A stretch of 64,000 nt of DNA, taken from NCBI GenBank assembly GCA_030539275.1, contig JAUNSK010000004.1:1-64000 (forward strand), written 5' to 3'. Positions within the stretch are counted from its first letter, which is position 1. Every line of letters begins with the position of its first letter. Below the pieces are notes generated by a model. It ran no database searches. It was not told the origin of the DNA and saw nothing but the letters and a program-made list of their open reading frames with translations. Source of the DNA: Oscillospiraceae bacterium (lineage in GTDB: Bacteria; Bacillota; Clostridia; Oscillospirales; Ruminococcaceae). Shown one piece after another: positions 9,319 to 18,276 of the stretch. Made by a program: the position numbers and the translations under genes.

Positions 9319-10083
9319 ATGGACCTTATAAAATTAACACCTGAAAATCTTGAAACCGAACATATCTGCTGTGCGATAGCATCAGAAAAAGACTGCCAGG
9401 TAAAATCTAAAAAAGCATGGCTTAAAAAACGTCTTGACGATGGTCTTGTCTTTCTCAAAGGCAACGTCCGCGGAAAATGTTTTATTGAATATATTCCGGC
9501 TGAAGCAGCCTGGTTGCCTGTCAACGCTCCGGGATATATGTTTATCGACTGCCTTTGGGTATCAGGCCAGTACAAAGGTCACGGATACTCAGATCTGCTT
9601 CTTAATGAATGCATACGTGACGCTAAGGAAAAGGGCAAACTCGGACTTGCAGTACTTACCAGCGTGAAAAAGAAAATGGGCTTTCTTGCGGATCCAAAGT
9701 ATCTGGCTTATAAGGGATTTGTCAAAGCTGATACCTGTGAGCCGTACTTCGAGCTTATGTATCTGCCTTTTAATGATAATGAAACTGCAGTTCCTGAGTT
9801 TAATACTAAGGATATGAGCAGTACAGCATCACAAAGCGGATTTACGGTATACTACACAAATCAGTGCCCGTTTACTGCAAAATATGTACCGCTGCTTGAA
9901 GCCCAGGCAATACAGAAAGGCGCTCCGATACAGATCATACATATTGATTCACTCACAAAGGCACAAACCGCTCCTTGTCCTTTTACAGCCTTCAGTTTAT
10001 ATTATAATGGTCAGTTTATTACCCATGAGATTCAGTCAGAAAAGAAATTTGAAAAAATTCTTGCTGAAAAAGGATATATATAA
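9319..10083 (+). CDS. GNAT acetyltransferase fused to a YoaP-like thioredoxin-fold domain
   Basis: A 254-residue two-domain protein. The N-terminal 150 residues are a GNAT fold with the acetyl-CoA loop QYKGHGYSDLL near 92-102. The C-terminal part (about 170-254) is a thioredoxin-like YoaP domain: FTVYYTNQCPFTAKYV with Cys in an NQCPF motif, then APCPFTAFSLYYNG. GNAT enzymes move an acetyl group from acetyl-CoA to an amine; the substrate here is not predictable. AGGAGA precedes the ATG. A hairpin terminator follows at 10115, closing a two-gene unit with the DUF4261 gene. Confidence 0.8.
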   Translation: MDLIKLTPENLETEHICCAIASEKDCQVKSKKAWLKKRLDDGLVFLKGNVRGKCFIEYIPAEAAWLPVNAPGYMFIDCLWVSGQYKGHGYSDLLLNECIRDAKEKGKLGLAVLTSVKKKMGFLADPKYLAYKGFVKADTCEPYFELMYLPFNDNETAVPEFNTKDMSSTASQSGFTVYYTNQCPFTAKYVPLLEAQAIQKGAPIQIIHIDSLTKAQTAPCPFTAFSLYYNGQFITHEIQSEKKFEKILAEKGYI

Positions 10084-10114
10084 AGTATTCAAGAACTTAA
10101 AAATTAATACCACA

Positions 10115-10155
10115 AAAGTCCTGATCCCGTATTTGCGGTGTATCAGGATTTTTTA
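10115..10155 (+). terminator. Terminator after the GNAT-YoaP gene
   Basis: An imperfect hairpin with arms GTCCTGAT and ATCAGGAT is followed by a run of six T. Confidence 0.7.
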
Positions 10156-10274
10156 TGCCGGAATTATTTCTTTGACAGTAATAAGTATAAAAACCATGAA
10201 ATGTCATATACTTACCGAAGATGAAAAATTTATTTTTTTATACTCAATAATTCTGTATAAGGAATGTATCAACT

Positions 10275-11114
10275 ATGGATAGAATATGGATCGCAGGTGC
10301 TAACGGACAGATCGGTGCGGCTCTTGCCAGACTTCTGGATACTATGGACAACGAGCTGCTGTGCACAGACATTGATGAAGTAGACGTCACAGATGAGGAC
10401 AGTGTTGACACATACGCGACGATCAACAGACCTAATGTGATCATTAACTGTTCCGGTACCGTAGATCACAGGCTGTGTAATGAAAACCCGGATGAAGCAT
10501 ACAAAGTTAATGCAATAGGAACAAGGAATCTTGCCGTACATGCAAATAATCTTAATGCAAAGTTTGTTCACATATCAACAGATGATGTTTTTGATTCACA
10601 CAGCGGTCATAACCAGATATTCAATGAGTTCGACACTCCGCATCCTGAGACTATATACGCAAAATCAAAATATGCCGGCGAACAGATAATTCAGACTCTT
10701 ATGCATAAGTACTTCATAATCCGAAGCTCCTGGGTTTACGGAATGAAAAATGACTATATTAACACAGTACACAGGCTTCTTCAGAAAGGTGAGAAGGTAA
10801 GTGCCTCAAAAAATGAGCATGCTGTGCCGACATATTCAGCTGACATCGCATATGTAATTGAAAGTCTTCTTCACACTTCAGATTACGGTATCTATCATAT
10901 TACCTCAAAAGGCAGCTGCAGCAGATATGAATATGCATGCGAAATTGCAAAGCTGCTGGGCTACAGGCAGGATATGATAGTTTCTGTAAAGACTCCGGAC
11001 AAGTGTACCGTACTTGACAATATGATGCTCAGACTTATCGGTATCTCAGGACTTGATGACTGGAAAGAAACTCTGAGAGACTATATATCCAGCAGTAAGG
11101 AGAAGGACGTATGA
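10275..11114 (+). CDS. RmlD-like NAD(P)-dependent sugar reductase (SDR family)
   Basis: A 279-residue extended short-chain dehydrogenase. The nucleotide-binding motif GANGQIG is at residues 8-14, the STDDVFD strand near 101-107, and the catalytic pair is Y128-x3-K132. This arrangement is typical of dTDP-4-dehydrorhamnose reductase, which makes dTDP-L-rhamnose. No rmlA, rmlB or rmlC gene is nearby, so the true substrate may be another nucleotide sugar or metabolite. The gene overlaps the symporter start by four bases (ATGA), an odd pairing suggesting co-translation. Confidence 0.75.
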   Translation: MDRIWIAGANGQIGAALARLLDTMDNELLCTDIDEVDVTDEDSVDTYATINRPNVIINCSGTVDHRLCNENPDEAYKVNAIGTRNLAVHANNLNAKFVHISTDDVFDSHSGHNQIFNEFDTPHPETIYAKSKYAGEQIIQTLMHKYFIIRSSWVYGMKNDYINTVHRLLQKGEKVSASKNEHAVPTYSADIAYVIESLLHTSDYGIYHITSKGSCSRYEYACEIAKLLGYRQDMIVSVKTPDKCTVLDNMMLRLIGISGLDDWKETLRDYISSSKEKDV

Positions 11115-12382
11115 AGGAAACGAAAAAAAAGAAGAAAAAGCTTGGTATTACAAGTCAGGTATTTATTGCACTGATAACAGGTGTAATAGTCGGGGTGATT
11201 ATTAATGCTGCTGTGCCCGCATCGTATGTCCGTGATACAGTTCTTGTAAACGGCATATTCTATGTAGTCGGAAACGGATTTATCCGGCTGATGAAAATGC
11301 TTGTAGTTCCTCTCGTTTTCTGCTCACTTATCTGCGGAACAATGGCAATAGGGGATACCAAAAAGCTGGGAAAGGTAGGTATCCGGACAGTCGGTTTTTA
11401 TCTTGCTACTACTGCATGCGCCATCATAGTTTCCCTTACACTTGCAAACCTGACAAATCCGGGTCTGGGACTTGATGTCAGCAATCTGACATTTGCAGAA
11501 GTTGAAGAAGCGCCTCCGCAGGATATCCGTGATACACTTCTTAATATTATACCGGACAATCCTATCCATTCAATGGCGAGCGGTGACATGCTTCCGATAA
11601 TACTGTTTGCATTGTTTATAGGGATCTGTATAGCAAAGCTCGGCGAAAGAAGTGAAACAGTTTCAAACTTTTTCAGCCAGTTTAATGATATTATGATGGA
11701 AATGACGATGCTGGTAATGAAGGCTGCCCCTGTCGGTGTTTTCTGTCTTGTTGCAAAAACCTTTTCATCTCTTGGAATTTCTGCTATAATGTCATTAATA
11801 AAGTATATCGCAACAGTAACACTTGCACTTATTGTTCAGTGTGTTGTCGTATACATGATCATACTCTTTATCTTTACAAGGCTTAATCCTTTTAAATTTT
11901 TAAAAAAATTCTTTCCGGTTATGGAATTTGCTTTTTCTACTGCTACCTCAAATGCAACGATCCCTCTCAATATTGAAACACTTGAGAAAAAGATGGGTGT
12001 ATCAAAAAGGATATCATCATTTACAATTCCTCTGGGTGCTACCATCAATATGGACGGAACGTCAATAATGCAGGGCGTTGCAGTAATTTTCGCGGCTCAG
12101 GCATTTAATATTGACCTTACTACAGCAGATTATCTTACGGTTATCCTTACCGCTACACTTGCATCCATAGGAACAGCAGGTGTACCGAGTGTCGGACTTA
12201 TAACACTTTCAATGGTTTTTGCATCAGTAGGACTCCCGTCCGCAGCTATCGGACTTATCATGGGAGTTGACAGAATACTTGATATGATGAGAACTGCAGT
12301 TAATATCACCGGTGATGCAGTATGTACTACAGTTGTTGCATATCAGGAAAAAAGCATTAATATCGATGTATTTAACGAGTGA
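11111..12382 (+). CDS. Dicarboxylate/amino acid:cation symporter (DAACS family)
   Basis: A 423-residue membrane transporter with about eight hydrophobic segments. The family marks are present: the serine/threonine-rich reentrant loop FSTATSNATIPLN, the NMDGTS motif in the unwound helix, and a second reentrant hairpin around LASIGTAGVPSVG. Members take up glutamate, aspartate, serine or C4-dicarboxylates with sodium or protons. The lysine-rich start (ETKKKKKKLG) is the cytoplasmic end. It overlaps the RmlD-like gene by four bases and is closed by a strong terminator. The exact substrate cannot be told. Confidence 0.9.
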   Translation: MKETKKKKKKLGITSQVFIALITGVIVGVIINAAVPASYVRDTVLVNGIFYVVGNGFIRLMKMLVVPLVFCSLICGTMAIGDTKKLGKVGIRTVGFYLATTACAIIVSLTLANLTNPGLGLDVSNLTFAEVEEAPPQDIRDTLLNIIPDNPIHSMASGDMLPIILFALFIGICIAKLGERSETVSNFFSQFNDIMMEMTMLVMKAAPVGVFCLVAKTFSSLGISAIMSLIKYIATVTLALIVQCVVVYMIILFIFTRLNPFKFLKKFFPVMEFAFSTATSNATIPLNIETLEKKMGVSKRISSFTIPLGATINMDGTSIMQGVAVIFAAQAFNIDLTTADYLTVILTATLASIGTAGVPSVGLITLSMVFASVGLPSAAIGLIMGVDRILDMMRTAVNITGDAVCTTVVAYQEKSINIDVFNE

Positions 12383-12389
12383 TTATTGA

Positions 12390-12415
12390 AGCCGGCATGA
12401 TGCCGGCTTTTTTGC
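12390..12415 (+). terminator. Terminator after the symporter gene
   Basis: A tight GC-rich hairpin, GCCGGCA and TGCCGGC, is followed by seven T with one interruption. Confidence 0.85.
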
Positions 12416-12454
12416 GTATTAATTATATTTATTTAAAAAATTTTAATTATTGAT

Positions 12455-12467
12455 GAAACGAATTGTC
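12455..12467 (+). promoter_or_regulatory. Shared motif copy 1, upstream of the ECF sigma gene
   Basis: GAAACGAATTGTC ends 33 bases before the sigma-factor ATG. Two similar words stand before the response regulator and the last permease of this module. TGAAAC is also compatible with an ECF-type -35 box. It is a candidate self-regulated promoter or response-regulator site. Confidence 0.4.
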
Positions 12468-12500
12468 CCGCTGAAAGTCATATATACAGGAGGTGATAAA

Positions 12501-12989
12501 ATGAATGTTCCGGACTTCGGTGAAATATACGCCGAACACTTTACCCCGGTTTACAAATATGTAATGAGTCTGTGCCGTGACAGCAGCATTGCTGAAGAGA
12601 TCACACAGGAAACATTTTTTAAAGCTCTTAAAAATATAAGCGGTTTTAACGGTGACAGCAAACTGTATGTCTGGCTATGCCAGATCGCCAGAAACACTTA
12701 CTTTACATATTACAAAAAATGCAGCCGTTCAGATTCGCTTGACAGCATTCCGTCATCGTGTAACGGTGTCAGATCTGATCCTGAACAATTATTAACTGAC
12801 AAAGAATCAGCAAGGAAACTGCATATGCTCCTTCACAGTCTCAGTGATCCTTACAAGGAGGTCTTTACACTCAGGGTATTCGGAGAGCTTTCATTTATTC
12901 AGATCGGCGAACTGTTCAATAAGACCGACAGCTGGGCACGACTTATTTACTACAGGGCAAAAAAACAATTACAGGAGGAAATGAAATGA
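12501..12989 (+). CDS. ECF sigma factor (RNA polymerase sigma-70 family)
   Basis: A 162-residue extracytoplasmic-function sigma factor. Region 2 spans about residues 10-75 (EEITQETFFKALKNI and the aromatic TYFTYYKK end), and region 4 is a helix-turn-helix at about 105-160. I set the start at 12501 because ACAGGAGGTGATAAA lies immediately upstream; an earlier in-frame ATG at 12450 lacks a site. It overlaps the anti-sigma gene by four bases (ATGA). It should redirect RNA polymerase when the membrane anti-sigma releases it. Confidence 0.9.
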   Translation: MNVPDFGEIYAEHFTPVYKYVMSLCRDSSIAEEITQETFFKALKNISGFNGDSKLYVWLCQIARNTYFTYYKKCSRSDSLDSIPSSCNGVRSDPEQLLTDKESARKLHMLLHSLSDPYKEVFTLRVFGELSFIQIGELFNKTDSWARLIYYRAKKQLQEEMK

Positions 12990-13306
12990 AAATTACATGT
13001 GATATAGTCAGAGATCTGCTTCCGTTATATCATGACGGTGTATGCAGTCAGGACAGCAGACAGCTTGTAGAAGAACATCTCAGCTCCTGCGAAAGATGTG
13101 CTGATGACCTCAGCTCAATGGACAGTGATCTCAGCATTTCTCAGATCAATCAGAATCTTGATACGGCAAAATCCACTGCGGATCTATCAAAACGCTGGAA
13201 GAAAACTATGCATAACTGGCTGTTCGGCGGAATCCTGTCCACAGCTGCAGTTATAGCATTGATATTATTACTTCTTTACATATTCGTAGACATACAGATA
13301 AATTAA
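12986..13306 (+). CDS. Zinc-finger anti-sigma factor, membrane-anchored
   Basis: A 106-residue protein with the anti-sigma zinc pattern H31-x3-C35-x2-C38 after the family start CDIVRDLLPLYHDGVC, and one C-terminal membrane helix (about 78-103). Such proteins hold an ECF sigma factor at the membrane until an envelope signal frees it. The four-base overlap with the sigma gene fits a one-to-one pair. Almost nothing lies outside the membrane, so sensing is probably through the helix or the ABC partner (inference). Confidence 0.85.
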   Translation: MKITCDIVRDLLPLYHDGVCSQDSRQLVEEHLSSCERCADDLSSMDSDLSISQINQNLDTAKSTADLSKRWKKTMHNWLFGGILSTAAVIALILLLLYIFVDIQIN

Positions 13307-13318
13307 ATGGAGACAAAA

Positions 13319-14023
13319 ATGAGTGAATATATATTGAGTGCGGTTCATATAGAAAAAAGCTATGGACAAAAGAAGATTCTTACAGATGTTAATATCAACA
13401 TCAGACCTGGAGAAATATACGGACTTATCGGAAAAAACGGTTCCGGCAAGACAACATTTCTGCGTATCATAACAGGTCTTATAACGGATTATAAAGGAAA
13501 AGTGATAACTAGTCAGGAACCGGAGGATAACTTCAGAGTATCGGCTGTGATCGGATCGCCTTCATTGTATCTGAACATGACAGCATATGATAATCTGAAA
13601 ATACAGTCTATGCTTCTCGGTTATAAAGACGACAGAATAATTAAAGATTCACTTGAGCTTGTCGGACTTGAAAACAGCAGGGTAAAGATTAAAAACTTTT
13701 CTCTTGGAATGACACAGAGATTAAGACTTGCTGCAGCACTCATTTCATCGCCAAAGCTTCTTATACTTGACGAACCTATAAACGGTCTGGATCCGGACGC
13801 AATAGCCGGACTTCGTCACTTGCTTACTGATCTCAATCGTGAAAGAAAAATTACTATAATTATTTCAAGCCATATTCTAGGCGAACTTGAACATACGGCA
13901 TGCAGATTCGGAATTTTGCATGACGGAATGATAAGAAAAGAAATAACAAGTAAAGAGCTGAAAATTTCCGGAATTTCTCTGGAAGAGTTATATCTGCAAA
14001 ATACTTATAAGGGAGGTGTCTGA
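13319..14023 (+). CDS. ABC transporter ATP-binding protein (BcrA-like)
   Basis: A 234-residue ATPase. Walker A is GKNGSGKTT, the signature reads FSLGMTQRL as in BcrA/lantibiotic-immunity ATPases, and Walker B is KLLILDEP. The start at 13319 is preferred to the ATG at 13307 because GGAG lies between them at the right distance. It pairs with the next gene, a six-helix permease. Such pairs pump bacitracin or peptide antibiotics or lipid-linked compounds; the cargo here is unknown. Confidence 0.85.
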   Translation: MSEYILSAVHIEKSYGQKKILTDVNINIRPGEIYGLIGKNGSGKTTFLRIITGLITDYKGKVITSQEPEDNFRVSAVIGSPSLYLNMTAYDNLKIQSMLLGYKDDRIIKDSLELVGLENSRVKIKNFSLGMTQRLRLAAALISSPKLLILDEPINGLDPDAIAGLRHLLTDLNRERKITIIISSHILGELEHTACRFGILHDGMIRKEITSKELKISGISLEELYLQNTYKGGV

Positions 14024-14800
14024 ATGATTCACATTATAAAAAGTGATATGTTTCGTGTAAAAAGAAACTGCGTATTTTATTTTATTCTGTTTCTTGCTGC
14101 AGTACCTCCGCTGCTTCTGAACATAGCCGTCAGAAATGGTATCCGCCTCGGTATATCTGTTTTTTCAGACATGACATCATTTACAGATGTCAATGATATA
14201 GTTATGTCAGGTATACAGTATCAGAAAGGCCTTGGTCTGCTGTGTTCGATATTTATTTCTGTATATGTCAGTCAGGAATTCAGCTGGAAAACATGGCAGA
14301 ATAAATATCTTATACATAGAAGCCGTATCAGAATGTACCTCTCAAAAACAGCAGTGAGCATTCTTATCTGCCAAGCTGTGTTTGTTGTGTATGAAATTAC
14401 CGCATTTGTCTGCAGCTCTGATATGAGCGGAATGATCTCGCCATCATATCTGTTATCCATGGCAAATGCTTTAATTGTCTATGCTGCTCTCGGAGCAGTA
14501 TTATGCATGATATCTATTCTCATAAAAAGCAGCCCTGCCGGAACTGTTTTTTCATGTCTTTATGTTTTGTTCAGTCAGTCAGCAGCAGACAACATACTTG
14601 CATTTTTTTCAGGCAAAACTGATATTGTATCACGAAGCTTAGTCAGGATAACTGAACATGGACTGTACTGTACATGCTTATCAGTCTGCAGTTACTATCA
14701 TCAAAGCAGCTTTTCCGCTCTCACTGTCGTAAGTCCTGTTCTGATCATAGTTCTTTCAACACTTGCAGGCGCAGCTTTATTCAATAAATATGAATTTTAA
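14024..14800 (+). CDS. ABC transporter permease (BcrB-like)
   Basis: A 258-residue protein with about six hydrophobic segments (near 14-34, 66-84, 106-128, 140-165, 170-190, 230-250). The ATG follows the ATPase stop directly and GGAGGTGTC sits inside the end of that gene. It is the membrane partner of the BcrA-like ATPase. No sequence feature gives the substrate. Confidence 0.8.
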   Translation: MIHIIKSDMFRVKRNCVFYFILFLAAVPPLLLNIAVRNGIRLGISVFSDMTSFTDVNDIVMSGIQYQKGLGLLCSIFISVYVSQEFSWKTWQNKYLIHRSRIRMYLSKTAVSILICQAVFVVYEITAFVCSSDMSGMISPSYLLSMANALIVYAALGAVLCMISILIKSSPAGTVFSCLYVLFSQSAADNILAFFSGKTDIVSRSLVRITEHGLYCTCLSVCSYYHQSSFSALTVVSPVLIIVLSTLAGAALFNKYEF

Positions 14801-14828
14801 TTCAGCAGTTTCTGGTCCTTTGTTTTTT

Positions 14829-14840
14829 CGAACAATTGTC
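14829..14840 (+). promoter_or_regulatory. Shared motif copy 2, upstream of the response regulator
   Basis: CGAACAATTGTC, followed eight bases later by GTTATA, lies 47 bases before the response regulator ATG. It resembles the copies before the sigma gene and the second permease. Confidence 0.4.
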
Positions 14841-14887
14841 TTTTTCCTGTTATACCTGAAGCAAATATATGAAAAGATGTGATACAA

Positions 14888-15562
14888 ATGAAAAACAAAA
14901 TTCTTGTTATTGACGATGATGTCATGATACTCAAAATGCTCGGAAGAAATCTTCTGGCATATGATTATGATGTAATGACGGCCCGGACATCACAAAATGC
15001 ACTTGATAAACTAAAAAACAAACCTGATCTTATCCTTCTTGACGTTAATATGCCCGGAATGAATGGTTTTGAACTATGTTCGCTTATAAGGGATCACGTT
15101 TCATGTCCAATTATATTTCTCACAGCAAGAGTCAGTGAGCATGACAAAGTAACCGGTCTTATGGCCGGGGGAGATGACTATATTACAAAACCTTTTTCAG
15201 TAGATGAACTTATGGCGCGCATTATGGCGCATCTAAGACGAGAGCGCAGACATGCCTGCAGCGAAAATGTCAGATTCAGCAATCAATTGATAATCGACTA
15301 CAGCAGCCGTACAGTATACTTTAACGATAATAAGCTGAGCTTTTCACGCACAGAGTTTGAGATCATAAGATTTCTTTCTGAAAATGCCGGTATGGTATTT
15401 GACAGGGAAACTATATATGAAAGGCTGTGGGGATTCGATAAAGAAGGAGACAGTGTTGTAATAAAAGAACATATCAGAAAAATAAGAAACAAGCTTGCAG
15501 AATATACCGATGAGCAGTACATAGAGACAGTATGGGGAGTAGGGTACAAGTGGACAAAATAA
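14888..15562 (+). CDS. OmpR-family response regulator
   Basis: A receiver domain (residues 1-120) with the acidic pair in VIDDD, the phospho-acceptor Asp in LILLDVNMPG, and Lys in TKPFS. A winged-helix DNA-binding domain (about 130-224) ends in VWGVGYKW. The ATG at 14888 is chosen; a GTG nine bases upstream is also possible, and neither has a strong ribosome site. It overlaps the kinase gene, forming a two-component pair inside the sigma/ABC module, which suggests it answers the same stress. Confidence 0.9.
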   Translation: MKNKILVIDDDVMILKMLGRNLLAYDYDVMTARTSQNALDKLKNKPDLILLDVNMPGMNGFELCSLIRDHVSCPIIFLTARVSEHDKVTGLMAGGDDYITKPFSVDELMARIMAHLRRERRHACSENVRFSNQLIIDYSSRTVYFNDNKLSFSRTEFEIIRFLSENAGMVFDRETIYERLWGFDKEGDSVVIKEHIRKIRNKLAEYTDEQYIETVWGVGYKWTK

Positions 15563-16740
15563 AAATCAGATTTGAGAAGATGACATTAAAAAAAGCAATG
15601 ATCTTAATATTTATAGTAACTGTCTGCCTGATATGTGCTTTATCAAGTTCTGCCGTGTTCTTCTTCAGCCATACGCAGCGTGAACTTCTCGATCACAGGC
15701 CGATCCGTATTAAGAATTCAGGCATATCATCACAGATGAGGGAAGACGGCAGCTACAATGTTTATGTTGACAACAGTCAGGTCGAATTGCTCCCGTTAGC
15801 AGGCAGACAAAAAGTGCTTTACATTGGCTGCTATGCGGGGATGATCGGGCTTCCTGTTTTATTTATACTAACAGGAATAGTGATGGGATCAAAAATATAT
15901 TATAAACTGAAGATCAAAAAACCTGTAGATGAACTGAACAGGGCAATTCAAAATATTTCTGACAAAGACCTGGATTTCACAATTAACTGCAGCAGTACAG
16001 ATGAACTGGGGAAGCTGTGTTCATCAATGGAGCTGATGAGAGCGCAGCTGCTCGAAAGCAACAAAAAACAGTGGGACCTTATGCAGCAGAGAAAGCTGCT
16101 CAATGAGTCCTGCGCACATGATCTCAGAACACCTATAACTGTGATCAGAGGTTACCTTGATTATATGGAGAGAGCAAATAATAACGGTATGCTTGTCAGT
16201 GATGATATTTCAGAGACCATCAGCGATATGAAGGAAGCTGCAGTGAGAATGGAAAGCTATGTTGACTGTTTAAGAGATATTGAAAGGCTTGACAGGATCC
16301 CGGTGAATGCCGGCAGCACTGAAGTTGTACAGCTGATTAAAGAGATAAGAAATACTGCAGAAAACCTGAATACCAGCTTGAAAATAACTGTGTCAGAAAA
16401 CTGTAAGTGCCGGGTAATATGTACAGATAAGCTGCTGCTTGAACGAATCATAGAAAATCTTGTTTCAAACAGCGTGAGATACGCCAATGATGAGATCAGA
16501 ATAGAATTAAGCGATGATAATACATATCTGATCGTAATTGTTGCAGATGACGGAACAGGGTTCAGCAATACAGATATTGATAAAGCAGTTACTCCGTTTT
16601 ACAGCAGCAGCAAAGACTCAGCGCATTTTGGAATAGGTCTGAGTATATGCAGAATTTTATCAGAAAAGCTTGGCGGTGATCTTCTTATCGCCAACAATAA
16701 AAACGGCGGTGCATCAGTCAGGGTCAGGATAAAAAAATAA
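15550..16740 (+). CDS. Sensor histidine kinase
   Basis: A 396-residue membrane kinase using GTG at 15550, behind GGGGAGTAGGG; it overlaps the regulator gene by 13 bases. Two membrane helices (near 15-38 and 90-115) flank a short outer loop of about 50 residues. A HAMP region follows, then the H-box CAHDLRTPITVIRGY, the N-box NLVSNSVRYA, and G-boxes DDGTGF and GIGLSIC. The small sensor loop is typical of kinases that sense through the membrane or a partner ABC transporter (BceS-like behaviour, inferred). Confidence 0.85.
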   Translation: MDKIKIRFEKMTLKKAMILIFIVTVCLICALSSSAVFFFSHTQRELLDHRPIRIKNSGISSQMREDGSYNVYVDNSQVELLPLAGRQKVLYIGCYAGMIGLPVLFILTGIVMGSKIYYKLKIKKPVDELNRAIQNISDKDLDFTINCSSTDELGKLCSSMELMRAQLLESNKKQWDLMQQRKLLNESCAHDLRTPITVIRGYLDYMERANNNGMLVSDDISETISDMKEAAVRMESYVDCLRDIERLDRIPVNAGSTEVVQLIKEIRNTAENLNTSLKITVSENCKCRVICTDKLLLERIIENLVSNSVRYANDEIRIELSDDNTYLIVIVADDGTGFSNTDIDKAVTPFYSSSKDSAHFGIGLSICRILSEKLGGDLLIANNKNGGASVRVRIKK

Positions 16741-16747
16741 TATTTTT

Positions 16748-16759
16748 CGAAACATTGTC
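16748..16759 (+). promoter_or_regulatory. Shared motif copy 3, upstream of the second permease
   Basis: CGAAACATTGTC, followed seven bases later by GTATATAA, just after the kinase stop. It is the third copy in the module. Confidence 0.4.
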
Positions 16760-16771
16760 TTTATCAGTATA

Positions 16772-16806
16772 TAATCTCCTTATAATCAGATAAGGAGATT
16801 TTTTAT
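16772..16806 (+). terminator. Terminator or leader hairpin before the second permease
   Basis: Arms AATCTCCTTAT and ATAAGGAGATT with a short loop are followed by six T. It probably ends the kinase transcript; it also begins only about 13 bases after motif copy 3, so it could lie at the 5' end of the next transcript. Confidence 0.7.
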
Positions 16807-16838
16807 ACAAAAAATCTATATTGCAGGAGGAAAAGCTA

Positions 16839-18230
16839 ATGAAATTATTTTTTATCGAATGTAAAAGGAGCGCCCTGAACATCATATATCTGCTGTTCAT
16901 AATACTGCTTACTGCAAACTGGTATACAAACTTTGCAGATGTAACAGACAGTGAGATAAAACGTACTGCTTCTGATGAGTCAGCGTCAGTATCAATTAAC
17001 AGACCGCTGCTTTTAAAGCCTGAACCCGATGATCCCGGTTTTGGCAGCAAAACTGAGGAAAACCCTGAGAAAATAATGACAGGTGCAGCAGAAAAATTAA
17101 TTACTGAATATAAAAAGAATATCTACGCTGCATATCCGTTCGGTTACTATAAAACAGTATCCCTGAGTGAAACAAGTCAGATGCGTGTTCTCGAAATTAT
17201 TAAGGAGATCACAGGACTCGATGAGAGCCAGCTTAACGACCTGCCTGATAATTTCTTTCCGACAGTAAACGGTACTATAATCCACTTCAGCCAGTCAGAT
17301 AATCTGCAGACAGGATCATCAGAATTTAAAGTAGATTCATCCGTTAGCGACGGTATTGATCAGCCTGATACAGATGATCACACAAAGAAGTTCATATCTC
17401 AGGTTTCGTATGAACACTTTAAAGAACTTATGTCAGAAATGGAGGATATGATCGGATTAAAAGGATCAAATTACTCCATGAAAATGCTTATTACATATTG
17501 CGGTCAGACAGAAATGACATACGAGGATGCCTGTGAAGAATACAGACAGACATGCGAAAATGATAAGGTTACTGGTGGCTTTGCAAGACTCATGTGTGAT
17601 TATATGGGCCAGGTGATCGGACTGCTTCCCGTTATAATTACAGTATTTATATGGCTCAGAGACAAACGCCATAATACAGATATGCTTATATACTGTCGTA
17701 AAATCTCATCATTTAAACTCATTTTTACACGCATTTCAGCAAATACAGCTGTTGTCCTTCTTCCGGTATTTTTGCTGAGTTTTCAGTCTCTGATACCTCT
17801 TGTAAAATTTGCAGCGGAGAATAACCTTTCTGCTGATTATTCTGCCTTTATAAAATATATTTTATGGTGGCTGCTTCCCGAAACACTTATAGTTATCACG
17901 ACAGGAACATTCCTGACGCTGCTTACAGATTCACCTGTTGCTGTACTTGTTCAGTTTATATGGTGGTTTGCAGCCAGAGGAATGACTGACCTGTCAGATG
18001 ATACATCGCTCTTAACACTTATGATAAGACACAATACTCTGAGCGGATACGAAATAATACAGCAAAATGCAGGACTTATAACCCTCAACAGACTGCTTTT
18101 TGTAATGCTGAGCATGGTTCTTACAGCCTGCAGCGTCTTAGTTCTTAATAAGAAAAGGAACGGCAGACTTAATGCTTCCGGGATGTATAAAACCTTGTTT
18201 GCGACTGTCAGGGAAAAAATAAGAGCCTGA
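16839..18230 (+). CDS. Large ABC-2 type permease-like membrane protein
   Basis: A 463-residue protein with one N-terminal helix (about 10-28), a large outer domain (about 30-250) rich in Asp, Glu and Lys, and about five helices in the second half. The layout resembles ABC-2 permeases with an extracellular domain. The start is ATG at 16839 behind GCAGGAGG. It has no ATPase gene of its own; the BcrA-like ATPase at 13.3 kb could serve it. It lies downstream of the two-component genes and shares their upstream motif, so it may be their target. Confidence 0.65.
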   Translation: MKLFFIECKRSALNIIYLLFIILLTANWYTNFADVTDSEIKRTASDESASVSINRPLLLKPEPDDPGFGSKTEENPEKIMTGAAEKLITEYKKNIYAAYPFGYYKTVSLSETSQMRVLEIIKEITGLDESQLNDLPDNFFPTVNGTIIHFSQSDNLQTGSSEFKVDSSVSDGIDQPDTDDHTKKFISQVSYEHFKELMSEMEDMIGLKGSNYSMKMLITYCGQTEMTYEDACEEYRQTCENDKVTGGFARLMCDYMGQVIGLLPVIITVFIWLRDKRHNTDMLIYCRKISSFKLIFTRISANTAVVLLPVFLLSFQSLIPLVKFAAENNLSADYSAFIKYILWWLLPETLIVITTGTFLTLLTDSPVAVLVQFIWWFAARGMTDLSDDTSLLTLMIRHNTLSGYEIIQQNAGLITLNRLLFVMLSMVLTACSVLVLNKKRNGRLNASGMYKTLFATVREKIRA

Positions 18231-18276
18231 CTGCAGATGCATGGATTTTTATATCAAACTAAAATACATCTTGCTA

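Noticed and set aside
10275-11114. Rhamnose biosynthesis locus
   Set aside because: Only the RmlD-like gene is present, and it overlaps a transporter in place of rmlABC.
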